Shown: piece after piece, positions 36,801 to 49,000 of the stretch
How the letters are laid out: every line of letters begins with the position of its first letter
Numbering within the stretch: the first letter of the stretch is position 1
From: Aporrectodea caliginosa
Lineage: Eukaryota; Annelida; Clitellata; Crassiclitellata; Lumbricidae
NCBI GenBank assembly: GCA_020284085.1
Contig: JACEVL010000832.1
Location: forward strand, 342,501-406,500
DNA: 64,000 nucleotides
Direction: 5' to 3'
Notes under the pieces: model-generated
The model's input: the letters and a program-made list of their open reading frames with translations, nothing else
Database searches by the model: none
What the model was told of the DNA's origin: nothing
Program-made: the position numbers and the translations under genes

Positions 36801-36996
36801 GGAATTTATATAGAGCTCCATATGTATATATATATTATATATATGGAATTTACATAGCGCCCCGTCAAGATAACTAATCAGAGGTAGGCCTATATATATA
36901 CTGCTTGCATGTACATAAACATTATCTTTTCTTGCAGGTGATGAGGAATGTTGGGATGTCGCAGACCTCTGTTGCAATGTGGGCGAATGTAACTGA
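33878..36996 (+). CDS. Cysteine-rich secreted peptide gene 4
   Basis: Exon 1 ends at 31,922. Exon 2 is 33871..33970 (ATG 33878), exon 3 is 36303..36411, exon 4 is 36938..36996 (TGA 36994). The spliced frame is 86 residues. The signal peptide is the same as in gene 2, followed by APNDLQ. The propeptide ends GNIRKR with the last Arg split by intron 3. The predicted mature region starts Asp-Glu-Glu and has C-x6-CC-x4-C, ending Cys-Asn before the stop. It keeps the CWDVA-type first loop but replaces the Trp-Gly-Ile of genes 3 and 5, making it the most acidic member. AATAAA is at 37189-37194. Intron 2 holds a LINE relic and a SINE. Confidence 0.75.
34020..35260 (+). repeat. CR1-like LINE relic with internal 58-bp tandem repeat
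   Basis: Reverse-transcriptase relic in intron 2 of gene 4 (catalytic-site remnant FADDTYGLC, later MHWLYIQLRIQYKILT and APSYLRDFC). A block containing 'ctattctttggcttcagtca' is repeated about three times with a 58-bp period between 34,172 and 34,345. The 3' end carries an (ATTACA) tail. Confidence 0.8.
35290..35760 (+). repeat. LINE-related 3' sequence, two tandem partial copies
   Basis: Two related segments with FTWQSEDSENLSS / TPAAFQSRLKTE-like reading frames (35,340-35,570 and 35,590-35,750). Similar sequence occurs at about 870-1,010 in unit 1. Coding capacity is not intact. Confidence 0.45.
35835..36070 (+). mobile_element. tRNA-derived SINE, family B, copy 1
   Basis: Head ggggcgcggtggtgtagggg with B-box-like gggttcgaatcc, body with 'gggcaagtccttcactcgc', 3' gcgctatataaat, and a (GAAT)n tail. 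A second copy is at 49,235. Confidence 0.9.
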
Positions 36997-37616
36997 CCAT
37001 CTGTTAATTTCGGACTTCAGCGAATATATAAACCTAGGATACCATAGCCGTCGCTTAAGTCAGATGTTGTGGATCCTTGCAACATACCGAACCAAGCTCA
37101 CTCACTTTCCATTCTCTATACAGCGTTAACATTATATTCAGATTGACCATTAGGGCCTAGTAGAATTGTGACACGACTTGTAAACGTTAATAAAATCATT
37201 AACGATTTGGCTCAGCAGATAATACCACCATAAGTTAGTCCTGTGTAAATAAATTGTCATTCAAAGATACTAATTGCGTCTTCTGTGTAAATAGTGAGGT
37301 GGATAAGGTACAAAAAGTCTGTAAATTGTTGAACAAGTGGATAAAAGCACGGAACCTGGCATTCATTCTGAGAACAACATACTGAACCATATTTTGTGGA
37401 ATGTAACGATCTGTATAACGCCAATATTCTTTAAAATGAGTTCATAACACAGAATCAAATATCATAAATTTCAGGCATGAATTATAAAAAAGGAAATTTG
37501 ACAGATACACTCAAGACAAATATAGAATCCATCTGTAAACTCAGGTGGCAATTGATATCACGCAATCAACTTTAAAAATGAGATCAAATCACTCAACTTC
37601 ACAACATGTCCGGGCA

Positions 37617-39922
37617 GCGTATTTACAAACCCCTTCATGGTACAACGCAGATGGCTAATACCGCGTTCCTATTCGCTGGAATTGGGTCGTAATATCGAGT
37701 TCCTATTGGGTCGTGATACCGCCTTGCTATTGGGTAAAATTGGGTCGCTACCATTTTTCATAATTACATCGTTGTCTTCTCGTGCGATTCAGTAAATGAT
37801 TGAATTATTATCGCCAAAGATAGTTTTTAATGCATAGAAGATGGGAGATGACCAAATTACCTTGCCGCAAAATTATGTTTACGCAAACAGAGCGGAAGAC
37901 GGTGGTAACATGTCACTTCGATGCAATTTGTCGTCATCCCAGGAATGGTATGACTGGGTTAAACTGTTCGAAAGTTCCGCATGTCAGAAGTTTATTGTGA
38001 AGCAAACACGCAACAACGTTGTTCGGTGAGTGGTAGAACAGTTTGGTATGTAAGAAATCTGTACACTTCATTGACCAAGTGCACTCGGAAGTATGTATTT
38101 ATAGTGATAGTCTTGTTGCAGTGGGCATGACATTAGGGGTCATTGCATAATTACGTAACGCCGAAAATTACCGTTTTTGACCGAACCACCCATCCTGTAA
38201 CGCTTTGTAAGACCCACCCACCCACCCTCCCCAGCGTTACGTATTTATTCTTAGGTCTAGGTAAAGATCTGGCATATGATTAACTTTACTTTTCTTGAAC
38301 ATGTCGATGGTTGTCTACAAAACGATTCTTATGTACATTAAAACTATAATGTAGTCAGTGAGCATTGTGAATGCTCTATATGTTTTACTGTGTATGAGGA
38401 AGTGCTGAAACATCCAATGTTTAGAATATATTGTTGTGTTAAACATTGAGTCGGTACAAAGAAGGGCCAGATATGTAGCTATATAAATCTGAGAATAATA
38501 GTAGTAATGATATCAACATGTATTGTTCAGAACTGTCAATTTGTGAAGACTGTAGTTAATGCTAAGACTGTGCTTTGTCGTGCAGATATGCATTTGGTCA
38601 AGATTTGGTGTGTCAGCACAGTACGCTCAATAAATCTGTGTCAGCAGATGGGCTGTGTTCTAGTCGGTCTACTGGTTGTAAAGCATCAGTCAGTGTCAAA
38701 ATCAAACATGTCAATAGAAACACTCGGCGACATGATTCTTTTCTCAAACAAGTGAGTGTATAGTTTTCAATAATAATTACTTGTCAAGATATAGGCACTA
38801 AAATAAAGAACGTAAATGTCAGCATTTGTGATTACACAAAACGACCCTATAAGGGATCAAAATGAGTCACATGTCGGAAATTTCAGAATATGAGTATTTT
38901 ACATATTCTTAAAGACCACATTTTTGCTTTTAAATGACACCAAAAGTTTGGTTCTACCTTACTTTTTAGTTGACTGTCTGCCGAATTGGTAGTGGCTTGC
39001 GGGTTGAATTCTGAGCATGTCATGAACATGCACAAATGTTGTAGAAACGTAATAGATGGCATAATTATGACTAAATTGTACGTTTAATTTGCCGAATGAT
39101 GTGAGAAGTACATGTGTGTCATCCTTTAAAATTGCACAGAACCAGTCGTTATTGAGTGTGTGAGCAGTGTGAGGCTTTTGTGTACATTGGCATGTCTCTT
39201 GCAGGATCCACCACTGCCAGCCACGATTACATTCTGCTTGGAGCACAATCATCAAACACGTTGTGCTGATGCTCTTCGCGTACTACGTGTGTCGGATGAG
39301 ACGCGTGATCGTTTCATGGACTACTTCAGTGATGGTCTATCGCCTGCAGCAGCAATGTCGTTGCATGAAAGCAAGCTACTGGTGTGTTGAGATAAGTTTC
39401 TGTCTGTAGGTCTGTTTGTTGCTTAAAGGTATTGTGGCTGTATCTACCGAAACAGATATCGCCAAACTGAATGAGTGGGTTTCACGGAATGGAGATCAGT
39501 AACAGAACCATTGTCTCCTCATATCTTTCCCTTAAATTGAAACAGTAACCAACTGGCAAACGTACCTCTCCCCTAGGACACTGGGGAGAACAAATTTGGA
39601 CCTTTACTGTTTGAATGATTACTGCATACATGTGGCTGATGTAAAGAGAGTGCACAGCAGGAACTGTCCAGGATTGCACTGCTTATAACGTCATACTCAT
39701 CCTCGGCAGTCTCTGCTCTATTGCCGTGCCTTCAGGGCATCAAAACCGAAGAGGACCTCGTACAAGCTGCGTACCACTGTCGGTCTGCCATGCGAGCTCG
39801 AAAAGGTGGAATTATATGACCGCATTCATATTGTTTATGAATATTTATTAGCCTTGAGGTCAGCCAATGGTAGCAGAGGATTTCCCGCTTGCGTTGTACC
39901 ATGAAGGGGTTTGTAAATACGC
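37617..39922 (+). mobile_element. Mutator-like DNA transposon, internally deleted
   Basis: 2,306-bp element with perfect 32-bp terminal inverted repeats at 37617-37648 and 39891-39922 (outer bases gcgtatttacaaacccc). It is flanked by a perfect 9-bp target duplication GTCCGGGCA (37608-37616, 39923-39931). Nine-base duplications fit the Mutator superfamily. The empty site can be read from unit 3 at about 28,195. The interior encodes an N-terminal DNA-binding region in three spliced exons but no visible catalytic core. Confidence 0.93.
37841..39381 (+). CDS. Spliced N-terminal region of a Mutator-like transposase
   Basis: Three exons with consensus splice sites and matching phases: 37841..38025, 38586..38751 and 39205..39381 (176 residues). 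Exon 1 starts MGDDQITLPQNY and holds an SQEWYDWVKLFE block. Exon 2 contains a CQHST-type Cys-His pair and TGCKASVSVKIK, and exon 3 a LEHNH motif. This C..H...C...HNH order is that of the FAR1/WRKY-GCM1 type zinc fold at the start of Mutator-like transposases. The following RVSDETRDRF block also fits. The frame runs into a stop soon after the third exon unless spliced on. A possible later piece starts near 39,735 (GIKTEEDLVQAAYHC). The DDE catalytic domain is missing, so this copy cannot move by itself. Confidence 0.6.
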
Positions 39923-39982
39923 GTCCGGGCATACTGATGTTGCACGCGAAATACATAATTCTGAACTATGCAACTTCGCTCA

Positions 39983-40111
39983 CTGATCGTTCTCTGTCAG
40001 TGCCAGACCATTAGCGTCGCCCTCCTCCTTTAACCAAGTCTGGATAAAGGAGGAGGGCGACGCTAATGGTCTTTGTTACCACACAGTGGTCGTTAAACAG
40101 TAAACAAGCAA
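39983..40111. mobile_element. 129-bp insertion with a perfect 27-bp palindrome
   Basis: Flanked by an 11-bp direct repeat AACTTCGCTCA (39972-39982 and 40112-40122), absent from the homologous flank in unit 3. Arms 40006-40032 and 40045-40071 are perfectly complementary with a 12-base loop. The right part matches 10,165-10,262. Confidence 0.85.
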
Positions 40112-40439
40112 AACTTCGCTCACAGACACAGAACATGCGGTCTATGGCCAAGATACATTCTAAAGTGATTTAAATCTATGGTAGATGTATAAATTAATAT
40201 GGCGCAATCATGCCAAACATGTTAACTAGGTCCAAAGTGGATTTCAGCATCATCTGAGGCAGCCATTGTACGTTTGAAACTTTGAAATATCTAACACAGT
40301 GACTTAATGCAAACATTTGATGCCTATAATCATATAATGGTAATCGTAATGCTAAGTACTGTAATACAATTACACAAAGATAACAAAAGAAGAAATAATT
40401 ATGCCGACTTTCTTCCAACCGCAGGGGCACCTCTATAGC

Positions 40440-40545
40440 CTACTGTGATGGAATGGGCTTAGCCCCTTATTACCAAATTCAAATTCTGAAAGTCTCCCTT
40501 AGATGTTCCCGTTGCCTTCATTCGGTCCATATCCAGCAGCCAAGT
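40440..40545 (-). pseudogene. Catalase last-exon fragment in unit 4
   Basis: About 59 bp closely match the 3' part of the catalase terminal exon (shared gaacatctaagggagacttt on the minus strand), with small changes that break either frame. It ends abruptly at about 40,545 against a retroelement relic, before the splice acceptor. Confidence 0.8.
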
Positions 40546-40547
40546 AT

Positions 40548-41325
40548 GAAGTCGCCAAGGAGTCAGTCACGGTGAAATCTCAGACCAACGTACGGCCATT
40601 GCTCCACGGGATGAAAGTAAGTCCGTCGGGTCTTTTGCCATCAGGTCTCGATAGGCAAGGTGGGTCTGAGATCGCTGGAAAACGAACGCGGGCAAGGTTT
40701 CAACAGATTAGGTCACATAGAAGGCATGCCAGGCGAAGTGACCGGGACCCAAACTGCAGGAAAAGCCATGCAATCCATGCATTCACCGTAACGAGTGATC
40801 CGCAAGGGCAATGGTGAGGTTCGCATATACTTTGTTCCTATGAGAGGACGAACAGAGATTCTAACGGTCTCATCATTCAGTCTTAGACCAGAGGTGATTA
40901 TAGGGTATGCAGTGTGAATAGCCAGTCACCTGCAAGTGATGCGGAGACGGCTTTGAAGCGCGCTCGATGGTAGGCATCGGTGACTTCGAGACCACAGAAG
41001 CAACCTGTTGAATAAGTGTGGTCCATCGCAGTGTGATTGTGGATAAGACGCTGGTCAGGGTGTGCTGTTTTACTGTCCTCGATCCAACGCTGAAGTATAG
41101 CCTCAAATTGTGCTTTCTTCGTTGGTTTGCACTTTGTTAAGCATAGAGGATTGGATACCGCAGGTGTCTGAAGCAGAAGCCAAGACGTCGAAAAGAACAA
41201 GCTAGGACACCCGACGTATGCCAAGTCCACCAGCTTTGACTTGGAGAAAAGCCTTGAGCCACTGACTGTCAGACCAGGACGCATTGAGGACAGAACAAAG
41301 GCCTTCACGCAAGCCAGAATCATAC
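40548..41325 (-). repeat. Retroelement C-terminal relic (DGKRPD type), copy 2
   Basis: Minus-strand relic homologous to 22,010-22,960, followed at higher coordinates by a 141-codon frame (40,898-41,323) with AILQRWIEDSKTAHPDQRLI and LEVTDAYHRARFKAV. This is degenerate reverse-transcriptase-element sequence. Confidence 0.6.
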
Positions 41326-41334
41326 TACTGCAAC

Positions 41335-41590
<256 letters not shown>

Positions 41591-42002
41591 CTTTATTGAA
41601 CCAATTGCATATCCGCACTCTGGTGTACATACGTCCTAATAATTGTCAACTGTCAATATGAGTACAACATTCTAAAAATGATGATGATGATGGTGATGGT
41701 GATGATGACAATAAATAATAATAAAAATAATAATAGTCCTGGCATTCCTCGATAGGTTATCACTGTCTATTATTATACAGTTTCATTTAAAAGCAAACAA
41801 TCAAAGCGCTATTGCGTACATAAAAATGCTGATTTCGGCTGATGCTATATGCATGCATAAGAGAGTAGTGCAGAGTGTGGTGCATTGCAATTGCGCTGCT
41901 GATTGTTTATTATTGCATTCGTATAATTTTTATGGAGAAAATAGATTACCGATGGCACGCATTAGCCGTTGTACTTGTGAATGTCTATACCGAACATTAT
42001 TC

Positions 42003-42423
42003 TGACGTATTATTGCTTTCCAGTGCTCTTTAAAACAAATTCGTTTGCACTCAAAGGACAAGCCTTTCAACTTTCGATCAGAATCAGTTATAAACAATGG
42101 ATATTCTAATTATTTGGCCCATTTGCCCGAATGAGATGCAAGGAAGAATGGAATTACTAAGATGCATCAAAAGGAGGAGGGGAGAGGAGGTGTAGGAGAA
42201 GGATAGAGTTGTAGGAGAGAATGTAATTGAAAGAGATCAAATCGGTGATTGGTCAGGAATGTGCCGTTCAGCCTGATGTCCTTAAGATCCCTGACGTGTA
42301 TAAATACGAGGCGGTCTTTCGGTTTGAGGACTTGCAGATGCCAAAGATTAGCAAGCGACACCGAGCTCTGGACCGATTTCTTCCCAGAACTACATGTAAA
42401 CACTTGGCTACGCTTGATCATAT
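42003..42423 (+). promoter_or_regulatory. Promoter and non-coding exon 1 of peptide gene 5
   Basis: The CRE-like site is changed to TGACGTA (42003-42009). The TATA box is TATAAAT at 42,299-42,305, and the leader exon ends at 42,423 with donor gtaagt. Small indels relative to units 2-4 shift the upstream frame that begins at ATG 42,338, so it overlaps the signal-peptide exon after splicing. Confidence 0.55.
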
Positions 42424-42719
42424 GTAAGTATCTGGTAGGCCTACGTGTCTGTCTCTGAGTCTAAAGACTTTGAACACTATCAGACGACACCGGTCTGTAA
42501 GAGACACAAAAACAGCACACATGAAATGGCATAAACTTTATTTAATTAAAATCGGGTAGCAAGCACAATGAGAATAAAATACATTTAGAGGTAAACAATT
42601 GAGCATTTTTGTTTTTGAAAGGAACGCAAAACAATATAAAATAAGTAAGTAAGATGATGGTGATCGCGATGATGACGATGATTTTGGGTTTTTGTGTTGA
42701 GTTTTGAGGGCTCAAATGA

Positions 42720-43190
42720 AGGTCCTCCTCCTAAGCTATAATGGGCATTGTTTGACCGACAACCCCCATTGGCAGCCTCTTTCTGCTCATAGCCAGTTTA
42801 TAGTTCTCCTTTATTATTTGTAGATCCTACCTGGGTCTGGCCCCTAAGTACTTCTGCGAATCTATTCGTCGGCCGATCTCGTTCCGTCTCTCTTTGTCCT
42901 CTCCGATTTCTGGATCGTTTCGACTTTCTTTGTTCTTCGGGTTAAGACTGCAATTGTCAATCCTGAGTTTTTGTTTGCACTGGCCCTTCATTGTGGAATG
43001 ACTTCCCTACCTCGGTTCGCTCTACGATTCTGACTTGAAGTCCTGCTGCATCTCTTCGCTGTCTTAAATCTTGTGTTTTCTCTCCTGGTCCTTCGCACAG
43101 GGAGCGCCTTTGATTGGTCTGCACTGCCAGAGGCGCTTTAGAAATTCTTAAAATTAATACAGTGCAGTACAATACAATTGCTTCTTCTGG
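42720..43190 (+). repeat. CR1-like LINE 3' fragment in intron 1 of gene 5
   Basis: Degenerate C-terminal frame, then the same 3' end as at positions 1-175. Confidence 0.7.
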
Positions 43191-43743
43191 ACATGTAATG
43201 TGGGAGTGTAGGGTACCAGTACCCCTCGTACTCCCGAAAATTAGGCTACGTCTGTGTAAGCAAGTTCATTGTCGCCGATTTAACTCGCTCACCAGCTCAT
43301 GAAAAGAATTTATGATCAGATAGTCAGCCACGCCAGCAAAAAATATTGCTTGAAGTAGTCAAACAGCCTATAACTGATTGTCTAAAATCTTTCCTATATA
43401 GGCCTAGTTTTCACGAATTGTCATTTAGCGCTGGCAGCTGAGTTATGGTCAAATATAGATTCTCATTATTTGGCCCCATGAAAGTGGCCTACAAAATAAT
43501 AGCATGAAATAGGCTATTTACATAAACATCTATATAGCTCAATTTTTTACAGTAGGCAAGTTCATATAAAATAATCAGATTAGCCTGTTTGATGTTGCCA
43601 ATTAATCATTAAACAATCCTTGTCAAAATAGGCTGATATAAGACATTTCTGCTTCCATTCAGCCGCCTGTAGGTCTAAAGTTTTGAGTGCTGAATTTTTC
43701 TGTTACGTTCAAATGTCTGTATTTCTTTTCAGCCTACAGGAGT

Positions 43744-45959
43744 ATGGGTCTAACACGGAATCTGTCGTCTGGTCCTCTGTTGATCATTCTTCTTGTCGTC
43801 ACATTGACGGTCTGTGGGTCACCGGAAAAAGTCGAAAGTGATGGGCTTCAGGTGGTACATAGGGTCTATGCTCATCGTTCGATATCGGGCGTTTATTTAC
43901 AACGATTTGTCCTTACAAGGATATTATGACGGAATTGCACGCTATTAATAAACTACAGCTCAAACTTAAAGCTTTATCTCGCCCTCCTCTTTACTCTAGG
44001 CGTAGGACTGGTACTGCCAGATTACGAACTACATGTATCATTTAGGTGGAGGACAGGAACTGTATGCTATTGATAAACCACAACTCAAACTCATACCTTT
44101 AATTTTTCGGAGCAACAACATTTGATTATAAATTGTAGCCTAAACTTTTTCTTATCTAAGTTTCCTTTTAACCTTTTCAACACGTATCCCGGCGCCGTGC
44201 CGGGATATCAAAACATGCCGCCGTACTTATCCCGGCGCGGCGCCGGGATATATAATAATTATACATATGCATGTACATAAAGAATGATTTATAGGATCTC
44301 CCAGTACTGCGGGAAACCCCTTAGCAGTGTACAGAGATGCCGTTGGTTGTCAACAAGTGCACCTTATAAAGAAATACATATATATATATATGGCAAAAAA
44401 ATTCATATCCATGGTAAAAAAAATACATATCTATGGTGGCTTTTTCCATGTTCTATTTTCACTTTATTCGTGTCTTTTCAGATTATTTACGGTTATACAG
44501 GGTCCGATTTGCCGGGGGTCGGGGGGGTTGGACCCCTTGCTTCTTCTTATTGACCCCCTTGCTTCTTGCCTTCGGCCGACCCCCGGGGGGTCGTCTTGAC
44601 CCCCTCAAATTCATTACCCACAGTCCTATACCAAATGACTCCATTATGACCAGTCGGCCTGACCCAGCTTCTACTTCCCTCTCTCTCTCTCTCTCTTACT
44701 CTTTCTGAAAAACCACGCACCTATATATATAAATATATATATACATATATATACATATACATATATATTCATATATATATACAATGGTCACCTTTGTCTT
44801 ATAGTAGACTAGTAATGTTTCTTCTCTCTACTCGACCTCTGTCTCTCTGTCTTGCAGTTTGATATACATGTATGTGTGTCACATCAAAGCACCATCTGCT
44901 TTTGGATTAGAGGCCTAAGGAAGAAGAAAGTTATCTTTCAACAAGATTTCTACACCCCTTGCAGTTTTCAGGCCCAATGGATCAGGTTTCCATGCAGTGT
45001 GCTTCAGGCGTGGACCTGAGGTTTAACAACACGCTACAAGCCTCCTATGGCTGTAGGTGGACGCCCTGCTGACCTTTCCCCTTTCCCTAAGCTGGCCTTG
45101 CAGTGGCGCTGAGACCGATGAGTCATAAGTAGTGGAATAATTATCATTATGTACGTTGTCTATTCGAAATTCCAGTTTTATGTGTATTTGTTGTTTATAA
45201 AACTGTCTGCGCATCGCTTGCCTTTATCGAAAATTAAGCGACATAAACTGAACGGAGATAGGTCTAAGAAATCGTCGGAGAAACGAGCAGCAGCTGCATC
45301 ACGGTCTATGGAGTTAATGGCAGTAATTTTGAAGGGCACTGATTGCTCAGCAATTTTCCGATGAAAAAGACATTGAATCCAATCATGCCACAGCAGTTTC
45401 ATCAACCAGAGTGAAGTAGCGCTTCTATTAATTTTGCTGAATTTCTCAAAGACTTTGCAGTTATAATTATATCAAAGATAGAGAAGTTTTGAGTCTGGTA
45501 AGAGCCACATGTATATTCATATCATCGAATAATGTTCCATATAGCGTTTGACTAACTCTGTGTTTCGCTCAAATTCGAAATTTCTATTGAGAGCCATTGC
45601 CGTTATTCGCCACGGGCGTCAAAATACCTAGCCATGCCACTGATCCAGGGTCCGATTTGTCAAAAAAGAAGCAGGGGGGTCGGAAATCTATAGAACTATT
45701 AAAAATTTACTGAGCCACAGTAATATTTGTTAATCCCCCCCCCTCTTATGGGCCTTCCCAGCCAGAGATGGGCACGATTAGTTAAATTGCTTATCGATTA
45801 AAATTAGATTTAGAAAATTCTTGTAGCTAAAGAATTAGCTGTTTGGCTAATTAATTAGCTAATCGATTAGAATTTAATCGATTAGTTAGCCTACCCATCT
45901 CTGGTCCCAGCATCCCTTATGTTTTCTTCCCAACACCCATCATCAGTATAATATACATT

Positions 45960-46025
<66 letters not shown>

Positions 46026-49000
46026 TGAATATATATATGCACAATACAATACAAAGCATACAGAACACCATTTGTAAATTGCTACAGTACAATACAACTT
46101 TTGTTAACAATACAATTGCTTGCTGTCACTGTGTGTTTTGCTTCAATCAGAAATTTCAAATGAAATTGTCAAGATTAAATTAAAATAAAAACCTAGAAAG
46201 CCACCACACCTTGGCCACTGTAAAACAGCCACAAATAAGAATATGTTCATACCTTAAAACAATTAATAAGCTTATTTGATTAACAATGGAGCTTTCCTGA
46301 CCTTTTCTGCAAAATGTCTTATGACAGTTTTAAAATCAATTTTCTGGCAATACTCAGCCTGGCCAAATCCACAAGATATTCTTGAGACATTGTAGACCTT
46401 ACAAATTCTTAATTAGCTTGAATTTGATGAATGATCTCTCTGCAGAGGTTACTGTTTCCGGAATTAACAGTATAACCTAAGCTCACACAAACATTTGGAA
46501 CTTGCTCAGAAAGATTGTACTGTGTTAATAAGTTCAACAGGTCAACGGTGTTAATTGGGCACATCCAAACATTATCTTATGTACGGAGGGTAAATTTTGA
46601 ATTTCTGTTATGAAATCCTCACCATTAAAGAAAGCAAGATATTGCTTTGCTAAAGTTAAATTTTTCTTCCAACAAACAGGCAGACATGGTTAGATATATA
46701 TTTCCAAAAGAAAGCAAACCTTTCAGGGCTCCTGATCTGTCACAATACATTTTGGACGGCTTATCTAAAACTTTTACTTTTTATATCTGAAGGCTTAAAT
46801 AAATATATGCATAAATTGGAAAACTGCAAAATAAGTTCTATAATGTCAGACAGATGAACAGCAGAAGAGCTAATCTTCCTGATGATGAGGCTGGCGATGG
46901 ATCCTATGACTCGTTTCAATTGGGGTGTGTGTAATGAATGGGGGCTAGGGCCTATAGGAGACTGGAGAAAGCTTTAGCATTGACCTACACGATGTGAAGG
47001 GCACTGTAGGCTAGCAGGGCACTATCAATCATACACTTGCTGGACCTTGATCGGTAACTCCTCCGGCTCAGCCAGAAACTACACTCCCGGCCCTCTTGGC
47101 CCAGGAGCAATGAACGGCTGCACCCTCTCATAGGCCCTGTCTGTCATAGTAACCAAGTGATAATGCAGATGAAAGTACGGTGGCCGAGAGGGACCAGGTT
47201 GTTGTATTATCTGAAAAGATAACCCTATTCCTTAAAACGTAGGCCCTATATCCCAATATCAGCCTAAATCAGGTCGATTGGTCATAATGAAGACTATATT
47301 TTTTATTATGCATGGAGTCATTTGGAGTAGGACTGTGGGTAATGAATTTGAGGGGGTCCAGCCGACCCCCCGGGGGTCGGCCAACGGCCAGAAGCAGGGG
47401 GGTCAAAATGAGAAGCAGGGGGGTCCAACCCCCGACCCCCCCGGCAAATCGGACACTGCACTGATCCAATCACTTGCATTGGAACTGTCTCAGACAAGAC
47501 TTAGTGATAAACTCCCTAATCCAGTGCTTCCCACCCTCAGTTTCGCGGCACCAGAAGGGCCTCGTGAACATGCTCAAAGTTGGATGTCAGAAAGGTTGAG
47601 CCATAACATTTGGGCAGTTTTTTAATGTGAAAAGTTTTAAAATTTATCATTACTAACATAGGCTTATGCCTATAAGGCCCTAATTATTTTTTTAAACTGA
47701 AAGTTGTGTAGAAATAGTTGCAACCCGCATGTTTAATACAAGAAACGTTTCTGATCAGTGAAATAAAGAACTAACTTGAAGAAAATAGTTGAAATTAAGG
47801 TCAAAGGTGCCGCTGATCTGCCGTTAGTAAGGGTGCCATGCTCTGAAAAAGGTTGGGAATCACTGCCCTAAATTATTAATCTAACAGTAGGCTACTTTAT
47901 AAAATAATTAGCCTATATCTCGCTCTTCCTGTTACGTTGGTGACTGCAGTACGGCGCCCTATTATATGGCGCCCCGTCTGGGCCATCTGGTAATAATATT
48001 ATACTGCAGAAAAAACTTTGAGCAGATTGAAAGTAATAAAAAAAACATTACTTGCGATCCAACATCACAAATGAATGCTAATTTCAAACAGTATTTTATA
48101 GGTTAGTAAATTATACTAGTGGTCTACTACACTAACTATTGCGCATAATGCCATTATTTCAAATATATAGGCCCTACCATCATTTAAAGTTAATTGACGC
48201 CCCTCAAAAACAACCCTTGCCGCACATAAGCACTCCTGGATCCGCCACTGTTCCCGACCCCCCTGCTTCTTTTTTGACAAATAGGACCCTGCGGTTATAT
48301 ATATACATACTTACACGTACCTATGCATGAATATATACACATACACATACATATATATATACACATACACATATAGATATAAATGTACATACACGCACAG
48401 TCGCACATATATACACATAAGTAGGCTACATAATTATATATACGTATATTCATACACGCACATATATATAATTATATATACACACATAAGTATATATATA
48501 TATATATATACACAGTATACACGTATATTCATATATATATAATTATATATACATGTACATATACACATACATCTATGTACATATATATATATACATATAT
48601 ATATACATATATATATACTCACGTACTAATAACGTAGTACGGCGGTTGCCACGGGCAACAGTAACGAAAAGGCTTTAAATATGCCAATTTCTAAACGTTG
48701 TAGGCTATGTAAATCCGCATATTCCTATGCCAATTTACGAAATAAATTTTAGTGCACAATGCTTAATTTGACACAGTGGGTACTCAGACTGCCAAGATAT
48801 TCACAAGTGGGTTTCGACCCTGAGAAGTTTAGGAACCGCTGAAGTAGCCTATCGCATGTAGAAGATGTATTGTATAAGCACCCAAGTGAGGCTAACTTAG
48901 GGAAGATAGACGTGAATGGCATCTTAAATTGTGCTGTTGTTCCTACGTATGGTCAAATGGAAAATCATAGTGAAACAATTCTGTTTTTCCAGAAAATGCA

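Larger units (their letters stand above)
45646..47458 (+). mobile_element. Inner hAT element nested in its relative
   Basis: 1,813-bp element starting cagggtccgatttgtcaaaa and ending ccggcaaatcggacactg, flanked by a perfect 8-bp duplication CACTGATC (45638-45645, 47459-47466). Its left end matches the right end of the outer element in inverse, so the two lie in opposite orientations. Confidence 0.88.
44498..48291 (-). mobile_element. Outer hAT element (reverse orientation)
   Basis: Starts cagggtccgatttgccgggg and ends ttgacaaataggaccctg. It is flanked by a perfect 8-bp target duplication CGGTTATA (44490-44497, 48292-48299). It was split by insertion of a second member of the same family at 45,646-47,458 and by a MITE at 47,522. 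A frame near 45,230 ([15 protein letters not shown]) may be the N-terminal basic region of its transposase, but this is weak. Confidence 0.85.

Noticed and set aside
42167..42421. Minus-strand frame opposite the gene 5 leader (VLKPKDRLVFIHVRDLKD)
   Set aside because: It is the antisense of the promoter and leader exon; other units break it.
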